DNA of 64,000 nucleotides from Notolepis coatsorum (GCA_963971535.1 OZ020589.1:93871182-93935181); one strand, 5' to 3'; positions 47,711 to 59,875 are shown, numbered from the stretch's first letter. The notes: generated by a model from the letters alone, not told the origin. Program-made: numbers and translations.

Positions 47711-47829
47711 GCTTACAGCCATGCCATTCTGTACGCGCTCGATCTCGTCGGATCTCGGCCGCTACACAGGTTGGTCCTGGTTAGTACTTGGTTGGGAGAC
47801 CGCCTGGGAATACCAAGTACGGTGTGCTT
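47711..47829 (+). pseudogene. 5S rRNA-like sequence, first, in copy 2
   Basis: GCTTACAGCCATGCC, then GATCTCGTCGGATCTCGGCC, CCTGGTTAGTACTTGGTTGG and GAGACCGCCTGGGAATACC. It is ~119 nt, and the C-box part is best kept. A TTTTT follows at ~47,850. It is orthologous within the element to 1,830-1,948 of copy 1. Confidence 0.82.
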
Positions 47830-48490
47830 AGGGGCTGGTTCTCCATTATTTTTCGCTCCTCTCTCACGCATGGCGAAGAGGGGCCTGTGGGGGTGGTTTT
47901 TTGACCTCCTCTGGTGACCCTGTGCTTCCCGTACCGCCAGGCCCGGTCCGAAGTGATGTTTGCGACCCGTAGGCCTGGGTTAACCCTTTTTTGAAAACTG
48001 AAACACTTGTACTGCGGTATAGCCGGTGTATACCCGCAGGTGTGTTTTGGAGTTTTTTCTTGAGGGGTTATAGGAACAACCACCGCATTGGGTAACACCG
48101 AGGTGGTTGATTCCCTGGTGTGTTGGTGCAGTGTCAACTCCCGGGTTCACCGTTTGAGGGTGCCCCTGCACGTTCATGACGTCTGCCAATCGTGTCAGCC
48201 TTCTCTGCCTCGACCCCTCTGGGTGGGGGTTTTTAAATGGAGGCTTGGTCATGCAACAACGCCAGCATACGCCCCTTCCGCCGGGGCAGCTGTGTTCAGC
48301 TGTCCCCTCTGGCACCTGTCTCGTCCGCAGTCTCCAGGCTAGGGTTAACAGCCTGTTGCCTGGTTTTTCCCCGGTGCGCTGCCTGCTTCCGTTGGTTAAC
48401 CTTTTTTGTGTGCTTACGGCCATGCTGACTGTCTGTTCTGCAGGGTTATTGTGCCAGGCGGTGTACTGTTGGGGGGACGGGGCCCGCTCG

Positions 48491-48608
48491 GCTTACGGCC
48501 ATACCGACCTGAACACGCCCGATCTCGTCCGATCTCGGAAGCTAAGCAGGTTCTGGCCTGGTTAGTACTTGGTTGGGATACCGCCTGGGATTACCAGGTG
48601 CAGTAACT
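48491..48608 (+). pseudogene. 5S rRNA-like sequence, second, in copy 2
   Basis: GCTTACGGCCATACCGACCT, then CACGCCCGATCTCGTCCGAT, CTCGGAAGCTAAGCAGGTTC, TGGCCTGGTTAGTACTTGGT and CCGCCTGGGATTACCAGGTG. It is closer to real vertebrate 5S than the first one, with about two changes in each of the A-box and C-box regions. No T run follows directly. Copy 1 lacks it at the same place (near 1,160). Confidence 0.85.
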
Positions 48609-49136
48609 GGGGGGCCTTTGTCCGAATACGCTGGCGATGTGGGGGGCGGGGCACTACGTGCCCACCTGGTGGGGTCTTGATGCTGGCATCATGGACTTCT
48701 CCGGGCCCCCATTCCAGGGAGTCCAGTCCTTTTGGTGGGTCTGGGTCTTCCTTCGCGCTCCGCTGCTACGGCCTTGCCACGGGGTTGGGTTTGCCCTTGA
48801 CCCCGTGATTCTGGGGGCAGTAACGAGGTTGTTCCTCCGTTCGTTCCCGGGTGGCATGCGGGTTGTGCGTGTGTGTAGTCGTGGGGTCAAGCCACGGTCT
48901 GCTCACCCTGTGCGTTAAGTTGCTTGAGTGCCTCTTCGCACGGTCGGGTCCGTCGCCTTCCCGTGAAGCCCCTAATATGGGGGATGCCCTCCATTAGGGG
49001 GGGTCGGGGGGGCTCGGCCCTCCCTGTTCTGATGGTTTTGGGGGGCTGTCAGCGGGGTGTATTTGTCAGCCAGCGGCTCCGCTTGGCCTCCCATTGTGCA
49101 GTGTGATGCCAAGCAGAGCCACTAACGGAACAGAAC

Positions 49137-49424
49137 GATAGGTTATGACTATAACCAAGTTCTGTCAGTTAGTGGTGACGCTTGGCATCAGACGGCCGCT
49201 GCAGCCCTTGACCTCACCTTGTGGTGAAAGCTTGGGAAGGAGGAGAGCAGGTGACCACACACCTGCTTATGAAGGTAAGCTGATGAGGGGTGTGGTCAGA
49301 CTAATACTGGTATTAGAGGTACATTTGTGGTTTATTCAGTACGCGTGCACGTACGCGAGATAGTGCAGTGTGATGCCAAGCGTCACCACTAACTGACAGA
49401 ACTTGGTTATAGTCATAACCTATC
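49137..49424. mobile_element. ~290-bp hairpin-ended MITE (copy C) joined to copy 2
   Basis: Inverted ends GATAGGTTATGACTATAACC and complement, continuing AAGTTCTGTCAGTTAGTGG on both sides. Its right part repeats the 5S-distal end of copy 2 (compare 43,990-44,150). GTTCT follows at 49,425-49,429. Confidence 0.78.
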
Positions 49425-49763
49425 GTTCTTGAACTGTCAGAGATTTAGCTAAGCAACAGTAAACAAGGTAGCCTAAATGATCAGCTACATACAGATCCAA
49501 TGTAACAAAAATCTAATGTAAACAAAAGTGTGATGATCCATTTAGCTGAAAGTTCCAGTGCTGTTTACCTCTTGGCCAACCAAATTTCTCTTTGTGGTAC
49601 ACGTCTGATCTTCTCGTGTCTGTTCAAACAGAAACCACATGGAACCAGATTCTTCCTGTTTACACTGGTACTGTAGAAACAAACTGGAATGAAATGTGTG
49701 AACGTAGTGACTGACATTAAGAACTGAGAAGTGATATAAGTGTTTTACACCAAGTACCCCACC

Positions 49764-50328
<565 letters not shown>

Positions 50329-50539
50329 ACCCCACCCCCCTTCTCAGTATTGACACAACAGTGTGTTTCATGCTTGGCACACAATGACCTAACAGCCCCT
50401 ATCATTTCTCACACGGGACAAAGTACGGGAGGATTTTCAGACCGGATGACGTGGGAGTTGAATGTTTCTTTGACATTTCCTACTCAATTCTGTATGTATC
50501 AGAATGGGTTAGAAACAAAGGGATGGGTTTAATTATGCA

Positions 50540-50808
50540 TGCTACCTATACTCCGGATTAGCAGACGACTGCTCTGCCTCCTGAGCCACTGTCGCCCCTG
50601 TATTTGGTAAATGGACTACAATTATATAGCGCTGTTATCCAAAGCGCTTTACAACTTATGTCTCACATTCACCCATTCACTCACAGACATGGGGAGAAGT
50701 TAGGGGTTAAGTGTCTTGCTCAAGGACACTCTGCTGGGAGGAGCCGTAATCGATCCGGGAACCTTCTGATTACCAGACGACGCTCTACCTCTTAAGCCAC
50801 TGTTGCCC
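50540..50808 (-). mobile_element. tRNA-derived SINE plus a truncated SINE head
   Basis: On the minus strand, 50,808-50,608 starts GGGGCAACAGTGGCTTAAGA and ends 'agcgctatataattgtagtc' then 'catttacc'. To its left, 50,599-50,540 is another tRNA-like head (GGCGACAGTGGCTCAGGAGG). Confidence 0.75.
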
Positions 50809-50819
50809 CGTCAAATGAT

Positions 50820-51100
50820 CTGTGACAGAACCTGAACTAACCTGTTTCTCCTGTGAATACCACACAAGTCTCAGTATGTGGGCACCCACATCAAAACATT
50901 AGACCTAGAGTCTGGTAACACTCTGAAGTACAAGGTCAGAGGCCTACCAGTAGATGACAAGGAAAGTGGAGACTGGTGGTTTTTAATGTGTAGAGCTAGA
51001 ACAGGAGCCTACTACTTACTACCTGTACTAATTTTTTTTACAAAATGTATACTGCTTTCACTGTCTACAAATGCCCTACATTGTAATCATAGTAATCATA
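50820..51100. other. Nothing recognised
   Basis: No gene or classifiable repeat was seen. Confidence 0.45.
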
Positions 51101-51115
51101 ACAATCATAACCTCC

Positions 51116-51587
51116 TAGGGCGGCTGGGTGGCGCAGCGGACATTGCGCTCATCACCAACGCAAGAGACACCGGGTTCGACTCCGGTTGTCGGCGTTGCCT
51201 CCGGCTTGGGCCAGCCGTCATACTAACTCAATTGGCAGAGTTAGCGGGTGGAAGTCGATGGGTGGTAATCTGGACGTTGTGGACAGCAACTCCTACAGGT
51301 CGGTTGGGGACGCCTGCACAGCAGAGACAGGAAATGGCGGGGGTAGTATGAGCCTCCCACATGTTACACCTCGCCAATGAGAGTCCGTGCTGGCAGGTGA
51401 AAAGATGTGACAGGCTGCCTCCACATGTATCGGAGGGGACATGTGATGCAAGGCTTCTATCCTCCCTACAACCGGCCAGTGGGGGGGCATATGCGAGCAA
51501 CGTTCAAGACAGGGGAGGGGAGAATTGGCACAGTGGAATTGGGATGGGAGAAAAATAGAAAAAAAGGAGAAAAAGTAGTTACAAAAA
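51116..51587 (+). mobile_element. tRNA-derived SINE (~460 bp family) with TSD
   Basis: The head is GGGCGGCTGGGTGGCGCAGC with 'gggttcgactccggttgtcg'. The tail is 'gggatgggagaaaaatagaa'. It is flanked by ACAATCATAACCTCC (51,101-51,115 and 51,588-51,602). It is a different subfamily from the other two copies by its head. Confidence 0.9.
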
Positions 51588-51635
51588 ACAATCATAACCT
51601 CCCTACCATACTATAGTCTACCCATATAACTCTGT

Positions 51636-52211
51636 ATGATAGCATGTACAATAGTGCTGTATATACTGAGCAACGTCAGAAGGATCCGCCCCTTCCTGAC
51701 AAAAGAAGCCACCCAACTCCTCGTTCAATCAACAGTCATCTCCCGCCTCGACTACTGCAACGCACTGCTCGCTGGCCTCCCGGCCACTGCCACTAAGCCT
51801 CTTCAACTCATTCAGAACGCAGCGGCCTGCCTGATCTCAAACCTACCGAAGTCGGCCCATGTCACCCCACTTCTTAGGGACCTGCACTGGCTCCCCATTG
51901 CTGCACGAATCCGCTTCAAGGCCCTCGACCTAGCATACCGTGCGGCAAAGGGAACCGCTCCCGCCTACCTTCGGTCAATGGTCTCTAACTACACACCCTC
52001 AAGACCCCTACGCTCTGCATCTTCTGGCCGCCTCAGACCTACTCCTATCCAAGCTCCGGGAGGGTCATCAAAGAGAAGTCGCCTATTCTCAATCCTTGCC
52101 CCACAATGCTGGAATGAACTACCCACCCCAGTTAGGACAGCCGAATCACGTCCAATCTTTCGCCGTCGACTAAAGACGCACTTCTTCAACCATTATCTGA
52201 AAAAAAAATAA
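51636..52211 (+). pseudogene. LINE RT C-terminal region
   Basis: The frame reads VRRIRPFLTKEATQLLVQST, VISRLDYCNALLAGLPATAT, LRDLHWLPIAARIRFKALDL and APQCWNELPTPVRTAESRPI. These are the usual C-terminal blocks of fish L2/CR1-type LINEs. The catalytic RT core is absent, and the listed ATG comes from flanking DNA. Confidence 0.8.
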
Positions 52212-52260
52212 AAAAAAAAATAAAAAAAATATTACTGTCATGCACTTGTCCTAATAAACT
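51640..52260 (+). mobile_element. 5'-truncated LINE (L2/CR1-like) 3' portion
   Basis: It consists of the RT C-terminal region (51,636-52,211) followed by a short AT-rich 3' end ('tgtcctaataaactaagg'). Confidence 0.75.
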
Positions 52261-52551
52261 AAGGGGGTGGGTGGGGGACACTGTACACCTGTACATTGGA
52301 ATACTGACAAAGCCATACTTGGTCATTTACTGTACAACTGGGTTAGGACATTTGTGGGGGCCAGTTTCGAATTACAGTCTCCCGTAGGTGTTCTTTGAGA
52401 GTGTTTTTGAAAGTGGGTAGTGATTCACATTCCTTTAAAGCTTTGGGTAGGGCATTCCTGCGGGCAGATCCGCGATGCGTTTATTTAAACTTTATTTAAC
52501 AGATTGCAGAATGGGTACAGTACAGTACAGCTCAATACACACAATTGTTAA

Positions 52552-54446
52552 CACAATGGCGCCCGACCACGGAGATCTCCGTGTTTCGATCCACCCGTTG
52601 TGGACAGAAGCACGGATATATCCGTGGCAAGTTGTTATTGCTTTTATTCCATTTTAACACTTTAATCGCCGATGACGTGTTTAGACGTCATTCCTCGCCA
52701 TGCTCATTCTGCCGAAGACGCCGTAACTCGTCTTTGATGTCAATATTTCAAAAATCTGTGATCGAAATCATATTTCTCCTCCGGGGTCCTGAGATATACT
52801 GCTGATCTCCACTCAACTCTCTAGCGGTTCAAGAGCGCCATCTGGTGGCCGATCGGCAGATCGCCAACAGGAAGTGACTCGTCAAACAGGAAGTGCTCAT
52901 CCATATTTCGTCCGGGCACTCGCGATCATTAGCAGGACTCTATCTCAACACACTGGATAATCAATCGCTCGCCCTAACTCAATAAACAACGTTATTTGGA
53001 CGTATATAGTATTATACAACCTGGAAATGATTAATCAGGATCAACATCCCATAATCGAAAACTGTCTACTCCAAGCTGATCGTCCAACGGCGCGAGGAAG
53101 ATACGGTGAGTTTCAACGTTATTTTCTAACGTCTTCTATACTAACTGATCTGATGATCATATGACCCACACTAGATGAATGGTATAACGTTGCCCACGGA
53201 ATTATAAACGCCCCCTCGCCCATCCGGTCAATATCAGATGATACGTAGTAACTTCTAGAAGTACCTCCAGTTGAAATTTTTCATCTGGCACCGATCGCTA
53301 ACAAACTGTATTTGATCATCAATATAATGCATTTGGAGCTATAAATCAAGTTCTGGAGAAAGCTGCAGAAAACGATAAAAACATACTTATACTTTAGACC
53401 ATATTTTAGTATGAATATGTGAATGAAAAAGTATATCGTTGCTACACCCTGAACAATGGATATAGGACATTGAATGGGCCATAATAATGTCAATTTAGCA
53501 ATAGAATTAAAAAAGTTATAGCCCTGCAAAGAAGGGGAACTTCTCCATAGACAAATAGAGCTGGCTAGGGATGGTAAATTATGAATTTAACCATGGCGAT
53601 CAAAGTGTTAATAACCTATTCAAGGTCGCCGAGCGGCACTGCAGATTTACCCTACTCTTTGAATTCGCCAACGTGCAATACCGGCCAGATCCTCTTAGGG
53701 GCGCTATCGCGATAATAGAGTGTTCCCTGTGGCAGAAGTTGTCTTTATTTTTTTGGATCTCTAATGTAGTTTTCTACTCATCTGAAGCGATAGCTATTGT
53801 CTGTTGCACGGGATACGTTTTGAATTACGGATTTCACTATGCAATAAGGGGATTTATCATCAGCCAATGGACATATCGATCTACCAGATGGCGATCGATA
53901 ACAGGGAAATGCTCGGGGGGATCCAACCGGCTCATGGTAAGATCTTTTTCACGTAAATTACAGCCCGATCGAGCCTTGTTATGATACGATACGATCTGCC
54001 TATGTGGCTACTTAGACGAACACGGTTATTGGTAATCAATAATAAGAAACAATGTCCCCCGCCCCCCCCCCCTTTCATGCATACATGCTTGAGGATCGTG
54101 CCGATCATATGCAGTTTGAGTTTTAACTGTAGCATCTGTATAACGGAAATGCCATTGGATATAACGTTAGTAACTATTAGCCCTTTATCTCGCCTCCCAG
54201 GAAATATACTAGACCAAATGCCGATAACGCTTATATTCACGGCGCTATAAAATTAGAACGTATTGATGAAAAAATTATTTCTTTAATCCATTTTGAAGGC
54301 ACGGTTTATGGTCCCAATTGACAATGAGAATGGACAGATAGCAATACTATAACGTATAGATTTAGCTCTACAAACAGCCCCACGTCTGTTTACATTTGCC
54401 GGTCCTCTAGAGATTTATTAGACGCATCCCAATGGCCCCGAATGTG
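52552..54446. mobile_element. TTAA-specific (piggyBac-like) element P1 with a nested TTAA element
   Basis: TTAA (52,548-52,551) is followed by CACAATGGCGCCCGACC. The other end is the complement of CACATTCGGGGCCATTGG plus TTAA (54,447-54,450). Hairpin words lie just inside (cacggagatctccgtg, cacggatatatccgtg). Without the nested element it is ~0.95 kb, matching P2. Non-coding. Confidence 0.8.
52658..53607. mobile_element. TTAA-specific element N1 nested in P1
   Basis: The ends are CACTTTAATCGCC and GGCGATCAAAGTG with TTAA on both sides (52,654-52,657 and 53,608-53,611). The P2 copy shows the undisturbed site ('gcattttaataaccgggtca' in complement) with a single TTAA. Inside, 'gaagatacg|gtgagt' may be a relic splice donor. 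Same family as 35,070-39,730. Confidence 0.85.
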
Positions 54447-54525
54447 TTAAGGGGATGCAGACCAGAGAAAGACTTCCGTCTTGTTTACATCAGGGTCCCC
54501 CATTTTCAATTCATCATAAATGTAC

Positions 54526-55283
54526 AGTTCCCTCCCCACTGTTAGATTCCGATCAATCAGCCAGTATCACTTCTTCATCTGTTTGGCTTGTGTTATCACC
54601 TCTCCATCCGCTGACTCTGCGTTGTGTTTATTTCTTTGACGTCTTCTCATACTGGCTGTACAATCTTTGTCATTCCCCTTTAATGCAACTCTGTAACCAT
54701 AAGTATTCGACACTGGACAGCGTAGTACCTTTCTTGAAAAACATTGTTTATTACATAAATAAAAGCCTCAGATCAGATGTTATCAGATTGTATTGTCCTT
54801 GCTATCGTCTCTTCTGCTGTTCAGTCCAATAGTGGCTAAGGCCTTGTCGTTAGCCAAAACCCTTCTCCCATTAGCCGAAGATAATGATGATGTGTCATCT
54901 CCCCCCCCCACCCCTGGCCAGGGTGAGAGGGATGAGAGTCTCTGATGGTTCTTCTCTCCTGTGGGATTAGTTTCTTAGTCTAACTCATACGCGGAAGAAC
55001 ACTTAGTTATATTATCTTCATCATAGCAACGACGGGCCCGCCCCCTTTCCTTGTTACTATGTGACACGGCCATCTTTGACCACAGCTATTTGACCCAGAT
55101 CACTATAACAACGGCACTGTTGATATCATCCCCCCTCTGTGATTACCCTGCTATGTGGCGCCAGCGCTGCTGTCGACACTTGACCTTGATGCCTCTGTGG
55201 TGTCAGTCTGCTGCAACACACTCTCTGCCTGCCAGCTTTTAAGATCTATAGATCCGTCTCAGTAGACGCTGTCACCCACCGAT
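54526..55283. other. Spacer of the inverted pair; nothing recognised
   Basis: No gene is supported. Confidence 0.45.
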
Positions 55284-55291
55284 ATATATAT

Positions 55292-55675
55292 TAGGGATGC
55301 TCGATATTGCCTTTTTTACCGATACCGATATACCGATATTGTCCAACTCTTAATTTCCGATACCGATATCAACCGATACCGATATATGCAGGGTTTCCCC
55401 CCCCCAAAAAACGGAATAATTTCAGTTAATTAACATTACATATGTCTTGTTGTGGAATTAACATAACATTATGCATACTTTTGACAATAAATAAAATCAG
55501 AATTTGTTCTTACTTGCTTGCCTGGGTAAATAAAGGTTATAGAAATGTAAACAAAATTTAAATAAATATTATTATTATTATTATTTTTAAACCGATACCG
55601 ATATTTTCCGATATCACATTTTAATGCCAATATCGGCAGATAATATCGGTAGGCCGATAATATCGGACATCCCTA
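55292..55675. mobile_element. hAT-type MITE, complete, with 8-bp TSD
   Basis: TAGGGATGCTCGATATTG at the left and ATATCGGACATCCCTA at the right, flanked by ATATATAT (55,284-55,291 and 55,676-55,683). The interior has many CCGATA/TATCGG words. Confidence 0.85.
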
Positions 55676-55984
55676 ATATATATACATTATATGCATATAG
55701 AAAAACATAGACATCCTTAATCAACCTTCAGGATCAATACTTGGTTTTTTAATTAATTAGGCTGTTGTTTGGATGCTTACCATTTCACCTCTCTGCTCTG
55801 TTTCACCCAGCTGATAACGGCCCTCTGCCCAGTTTGACTGGAGACAGACATACATGCAAAAAATTATGATAATGGTATTATCCTCTTAAAGCTCATCTCT
55901 ATATATCGGTTATAAACCAAATGAAAATCATCGATTTCCTTCACTTCCCCTTGTATATATTTACTGTATGTCACAAATGTAACA

Positions 55985-57089
55985 GTACTGCATTGAGTAT
56001 GTCATAAATGTCATTATGAATTGAAAATGGGGGACCCTGATGTAAACAAGACGAAAGTCTTTCTCTGGTCTGCATCCCCTTAACACATTGGCGACCGCTG
56101 TGATGCGTCTAATATAGTGGTTGAGGACCAGCTTTTGTAAACAGACCGGTGTCTTTTTGTACAGCTATATATATACTTTATAGTATTGCTATCTGTCCAT
56201 TCTCATTGTCAATTGAGTTCATAAACCGTCCCTTCAAAATGGCTTAAAGAAAAAAAAATGCATCAATAGGTTGTCATTTTATAGCGCAGTGAATATGAGC
56301 ATTATAGCGGATTTTGTCTCGTATTTTTTCTGGAAAGCTATTTATAGGGCTAATAGCTGCTAACGTTATATTCAACGGCATTTCCGTTTTACATATGCTA
56401 AAGAAATAACTCAAACTGCATATCATCAGGGCTGTCCCAAAGCATGTATGCATGAAAGGAGGGGGGGGGCGGGGGACATTGTTTATTATGATTGATTACC
56501 AATAACAGTGTCCGTGTAACTAGCCACATTCGCTGATCGGCTAGTTGCGTCTCACAGCAAGCTCTGATCCGGCTGTAATTTAGGTAAAAAGGGTCTTACC
56601 GTGAGTCGGTGGGATACCCCGAGCATTTCCCCATTATCGATCGGCATCTGGTAGATCGATATGTCCATTGGCTGATGATAAATCTCCTTATTCCATGGTG
56701 AAATCTGCGATTCGAAACGTAATCCATGCTACAGGCTGTAGATCCATGATCCGGGTACTAAAATACTCCATTGTAAGGGGGAAAAAAAGTAATCCGTTCG
56801 CCCACTGGGCACATTGCAGTAGCGCGATGGCGCCCCTAAGAGGATCTGGCCGGTATTGCACGTTCTCGATTTCACAGACTAGGGAATATATACTGTGCCG
56901 CTCCGCGACCTTGACCCGGTTATTAAAATGCAATAAAAGCAATAACAACTTGCCACGGCTTTATATGTGATCCTGTCCACAACGCATGGATTCGAAACCC
57001 GTATAAACTCGTGGCTGGGCGCCAATGTGTTAATTGTGTGTATTGAGCTGTACTCCACTGTACCCATTCTGCAATCTGTTAATAAAGTC

Positions 57090-57110
<21 letters not shown>
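55985..57110 (-). repeat. Arm 2 of the large inverted duplication
   Basis: Complement of 52,487-54,525 without the nested element. It ends in 'aataaagtcttcaatcaatc' and (AATC)n to ~57,120. Confidence 0.75.
56084..57029. mobile_element. TTAA-specific (piggyBac-like) element P2, unbroken
   Basis: TTAA (56,080-56,083) then CACATTGGCGACCGCTG; the right end GGGCGCCAATGTG then TTAA (57,030-57,033). 946 bp, non-coding. Confidence 0.82.
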
Positions 57111-57120
<10 letters not shown>

Positions 57121-58020
57121 CCGCACAGTGCAATACTCCAATTCAGCCATTGGGTGGCACTGCTGAGCGGGCCTGTGACGGTCTCGTGACCCAAATTCCT
57201 GAGGGGCCTGACAGCGCGGGGCCTGACAGCGTGGGGTCTGAGAGTGCTGGGCTGACGTTCTGCAGATGGATGCTTCTCGTTGGTACTCTTTCCATCCTTC
57301 CCTATCTCTCCCTCTCCATTCTCTGTGTCTCTCTGCCTAACTCTATCTCTCCCTCCCTTCATTACCTCACTTTACCTCTTTCTCTCTCTCCATCCACTCT
57401 CTCAATCTCTCTCTCCACCCACCCCTCATCATCATCTCTATCTCTCCCTTTATTTTTCGGTCTTGTTTACAGACAAATCAAACACACCGTGTGGACTTAC
57501 AAAAGAAAAAAAAAAGAGAAAAAAAATCACAAATTTACATATTCAAGGCAAGCTCACACACAAAATCCAAAATCAACGACCGAAAAAAAGGAATAGGCTA
57601 AAGCACATGCTTATTTTGCCTATCCTTTACAAATTCTTAAAAACTAAATATATTTTAATATATGAAAGAAAAACTTAAAATATGCTGCAAGATATACTTT
57701 TTTGAAAGAAAAAACAAATGTTTGATGTCAGGAAAACTGTACTCCTGAATTATTTTATCCTGCAAGCCTTTTTAAAATCTCCCCTGAGAACTTCAACCCG
57801 TCACTAAGGCTATTCCATAATTGAACTCCCAAAATGTAAACACATCTAGCTTTTACATTAGTTCATACCTTTTTACATGTTTTAAGAATACATAACCCTC
57901 TTAAATTATACTTTCCTTCTCTTGGTTGAAAGAGACATTGAATACAAACTGGTAGGCTTTACTCGACACGACAAGCACGACAAGCACGACAAATTATTTC
58001 CAAGGTTTTTATGTACACCA
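57121..58020. other. Pyrimidine-rich and AT-rich DNA; no gene
   Basis: 57,295-57,450 is CT-rich low-complexity sequence that gives long but repetitive frames (Ser/Leu/Pro). 57,964-57,990 has three 'gacaagcac' units. Nothing else is recognised. Confidence 0.5.
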
Positions 58021-58439
58021 TATCTAGGGGAGAACGGGGATGGTCGTCACATGGGTAGGTTGTCACATTCATTATATTTCCCTACCAAAAGGCGCTTTCT
58101 CCCATATTTTGGTATGGAAATGTCCAGAATTGGGATCAGAGCTCACCTACATAGTATTCTTTGGAGTAAGACAGCTGAACTTTAGGTGAGAGGACTTTTT
58201 GTGTTTTTCATGTGGAATTGTAAATATTCAGCTCCTCAGTATTTTTCTTCTAGGCTTTTACACAATTGGTTTATAATGAAACAATTGTTACTCTTAAAAA
58301 GTGTGAAGGGAAAGCTATAGTTTAGATTGTTAACACATAGCTAACTAACACATTGTTAGATGGTTGTTAGCCTTGATGTTGTTAGACATTCCAGTTGGGG
58401 TTGGTCGTCACATGTGACAGGCACATGACAGTGCTTTAA

Positions 58440-58745
58440 TGAGCACAACATGGACAGTTTCTTCACCAACTTGGAGGTTATGGATGAGCTGAGGACAGAC
58501 CGAGCAGAGCCCAATGCACCCCAGCCCCCCTACCAAGCCTAGTACATCCCAGCCTAGACCATCTGCCAAGCCTAGTACATCCCAGCCTAGACCACCTGCC
58601 AAGCCTATACATCCCAGCCTAGATCACCTGCCAAGCCTAGTACATCCCAGTGTACTCCACCCCAGCTGGAAAAGGCAGCCAGCAAGAAGAAGAAACAGAA
58701 AAGAAAGAGACAGGAGGAGTCTTCATCAGATGAAGATGATTGTTT
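58440..58745 (+). pseudogene. Possible pogo/Tigger-like transposase C-terminal fragment
   Basis: In changing frames the sequence gives PAKPSTSQPRP repeats, then KKKKQKRKRQEESSSDEDDC and FCLV. A basic and acidic tail followed by a Cys motif is what many pogo-like proteins carry at their C-terminus. A ~33-bp tandem repeat (58,530-58,655) makes the proline-rich part. No DDE domain is present. The assignment is tentative. Confidence 0.4.
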
Positions 58746-58805
58746 TTGTTTGGTTTCTTTGACCTTTATTTTACCAGGTAGTCACTTGAGATCAAAGGAT
58801 ACAGA

Positions 58806-59838
58806 AGTGTGAAACATGTCTCAAACATCACTACAAACAATCCAAAGAGCCAATGCTGGTAGCAGACCTTCCCACTGCACCGTGGCAAAAGGTGGGCACT
58901 GATTTGTTTCATCTACAAGGCAAGGACTTTATTCTGGTGATTGATTATTTTTCGAATTACCCAGAAGTAGCACAGCTTTCCAGCACGTCAGCACAGTCTG
59001 TCATCACACACATGAAAGGGTTTTTTGCCAGGCATGGAATCCCACAATGTGTAGTCAGTGACAATGGTCCACAATATGACTGTGGGGAGTTCAGAGACTT
59101 TGCAGAGCGGTATGGGTTTAAACACATTACCTCTAGCCCCTTGTATCCACAGGCTAATGGACAGGCTGAAAAGGGGGTCCAGATTGTTAAGAGGCTGTTT
59201 AAAAAGGCAAGAGACAGTAACACTGACCCATGCCTGGCTTTGCTAAGCTACAGGGCAACACCTCTGGAGTGTGGAGCATCTCCTGCTGAGCTCCTCATGC
59301 ATCGCAAGCTGCGCACCACGCTTCCACACATTCCAGATGAAAAGGACATGGGCAGGGACACCAAAGAACTGTCTGACAAGAGGATGAGACTCAAGCACAG
59401 ACAGAAACTGAACTATGACAAAACAACAAGGGGACTGGAGCCCCTGCAGAAAAACGATGTTGTGAGGATCGAGGGTCCTGATTTCTGGACCAGGAAAGCA
59501 ACAGGCCTCAGGGAAGTAGGTCCCAGGTCATTCGCTGTAGAGACTGAGAATGGACAAGTGTTTAGGAGAAATAGGAGGAGTCTGTTGAAGACTCAGGAGG
59601 ACACAGAGAAACCAAGCGGGGACACTGAATCTGAACTATCACAACACGGTGGTGATGCAGCAGACATGCAACACACTGCGCCTCCTTCACCTTCCACAAT
59701 GGCTGAGACATTGAGAAGGTCTTCTAGACCTAAGAAACCACCTGAGAGACTCATAGAACATTGTTGAATTGTTGATAGTGTTGAAGGAGAAGGTTTGTAT
59801 GGTGGACACATTGTGGTTGGTGTTTATTTTAATAATAG

Positions 59839-59875
<37 letters not shown>

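Larger units (their letters stand above)
43972..49131 (+). mobile_element. Large (~5 kb) non-coding 5S-bearing element, copy 2
   Basis: The ends GTTCCGTTAGTGGCTCTGC (43,972) and its complement (to 49,131) are inverted repeats. It is collinear with copy 1 in opposite orientation. It is preceded by GTTCT (43,967-43,971), and AGAAC (49,132-49,136) separates it from the MITE. It contains two 5S-like segments, at 47,711 and 48,491. The longest frame (47,235-47,831) reads through the 5S-like part and is not kept in full in copy 1, so no protein is called. A G run at 46,491-46,510 is longer than in copy 1. Confidence 0.7.
52487..54525 (+). repeat. Arm 1 of a large inverted duplication (TTAA element with flanks)
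   Basis: The 60 bp left of the TTAA element ('aacagattgcagaatgggta') and ~75 bp right of it ('ggggatgcagaccagagaaa') recur, inverted, around the element at 56,084-57,029. The left flank looks like a retroelement 3' tail (aataaa and AATC repeats in the other copy). Confidence 0.75.

Noticed and set aside
48491-48608. Working 5S rRNA gene
   Set aside because: Several changes from vertebrate 5S, no T run directly downstream, and a position inside a mobile element.
57280-57678. 132-codon frame rich in Ser, Leu and Pro
   Set aside because: Pyrimidine-rich low-complexity sequence; no domain and no supporting gene structure.
58853-59767. Ginger-type DNA transposon or domesticated integrase gene
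   Set aside because: A TG...CA LTR follows directly downstream and the motifs are ordinary Gypsy integrase, so a Gypsy relic is simpler. Selection tests were not possible here.
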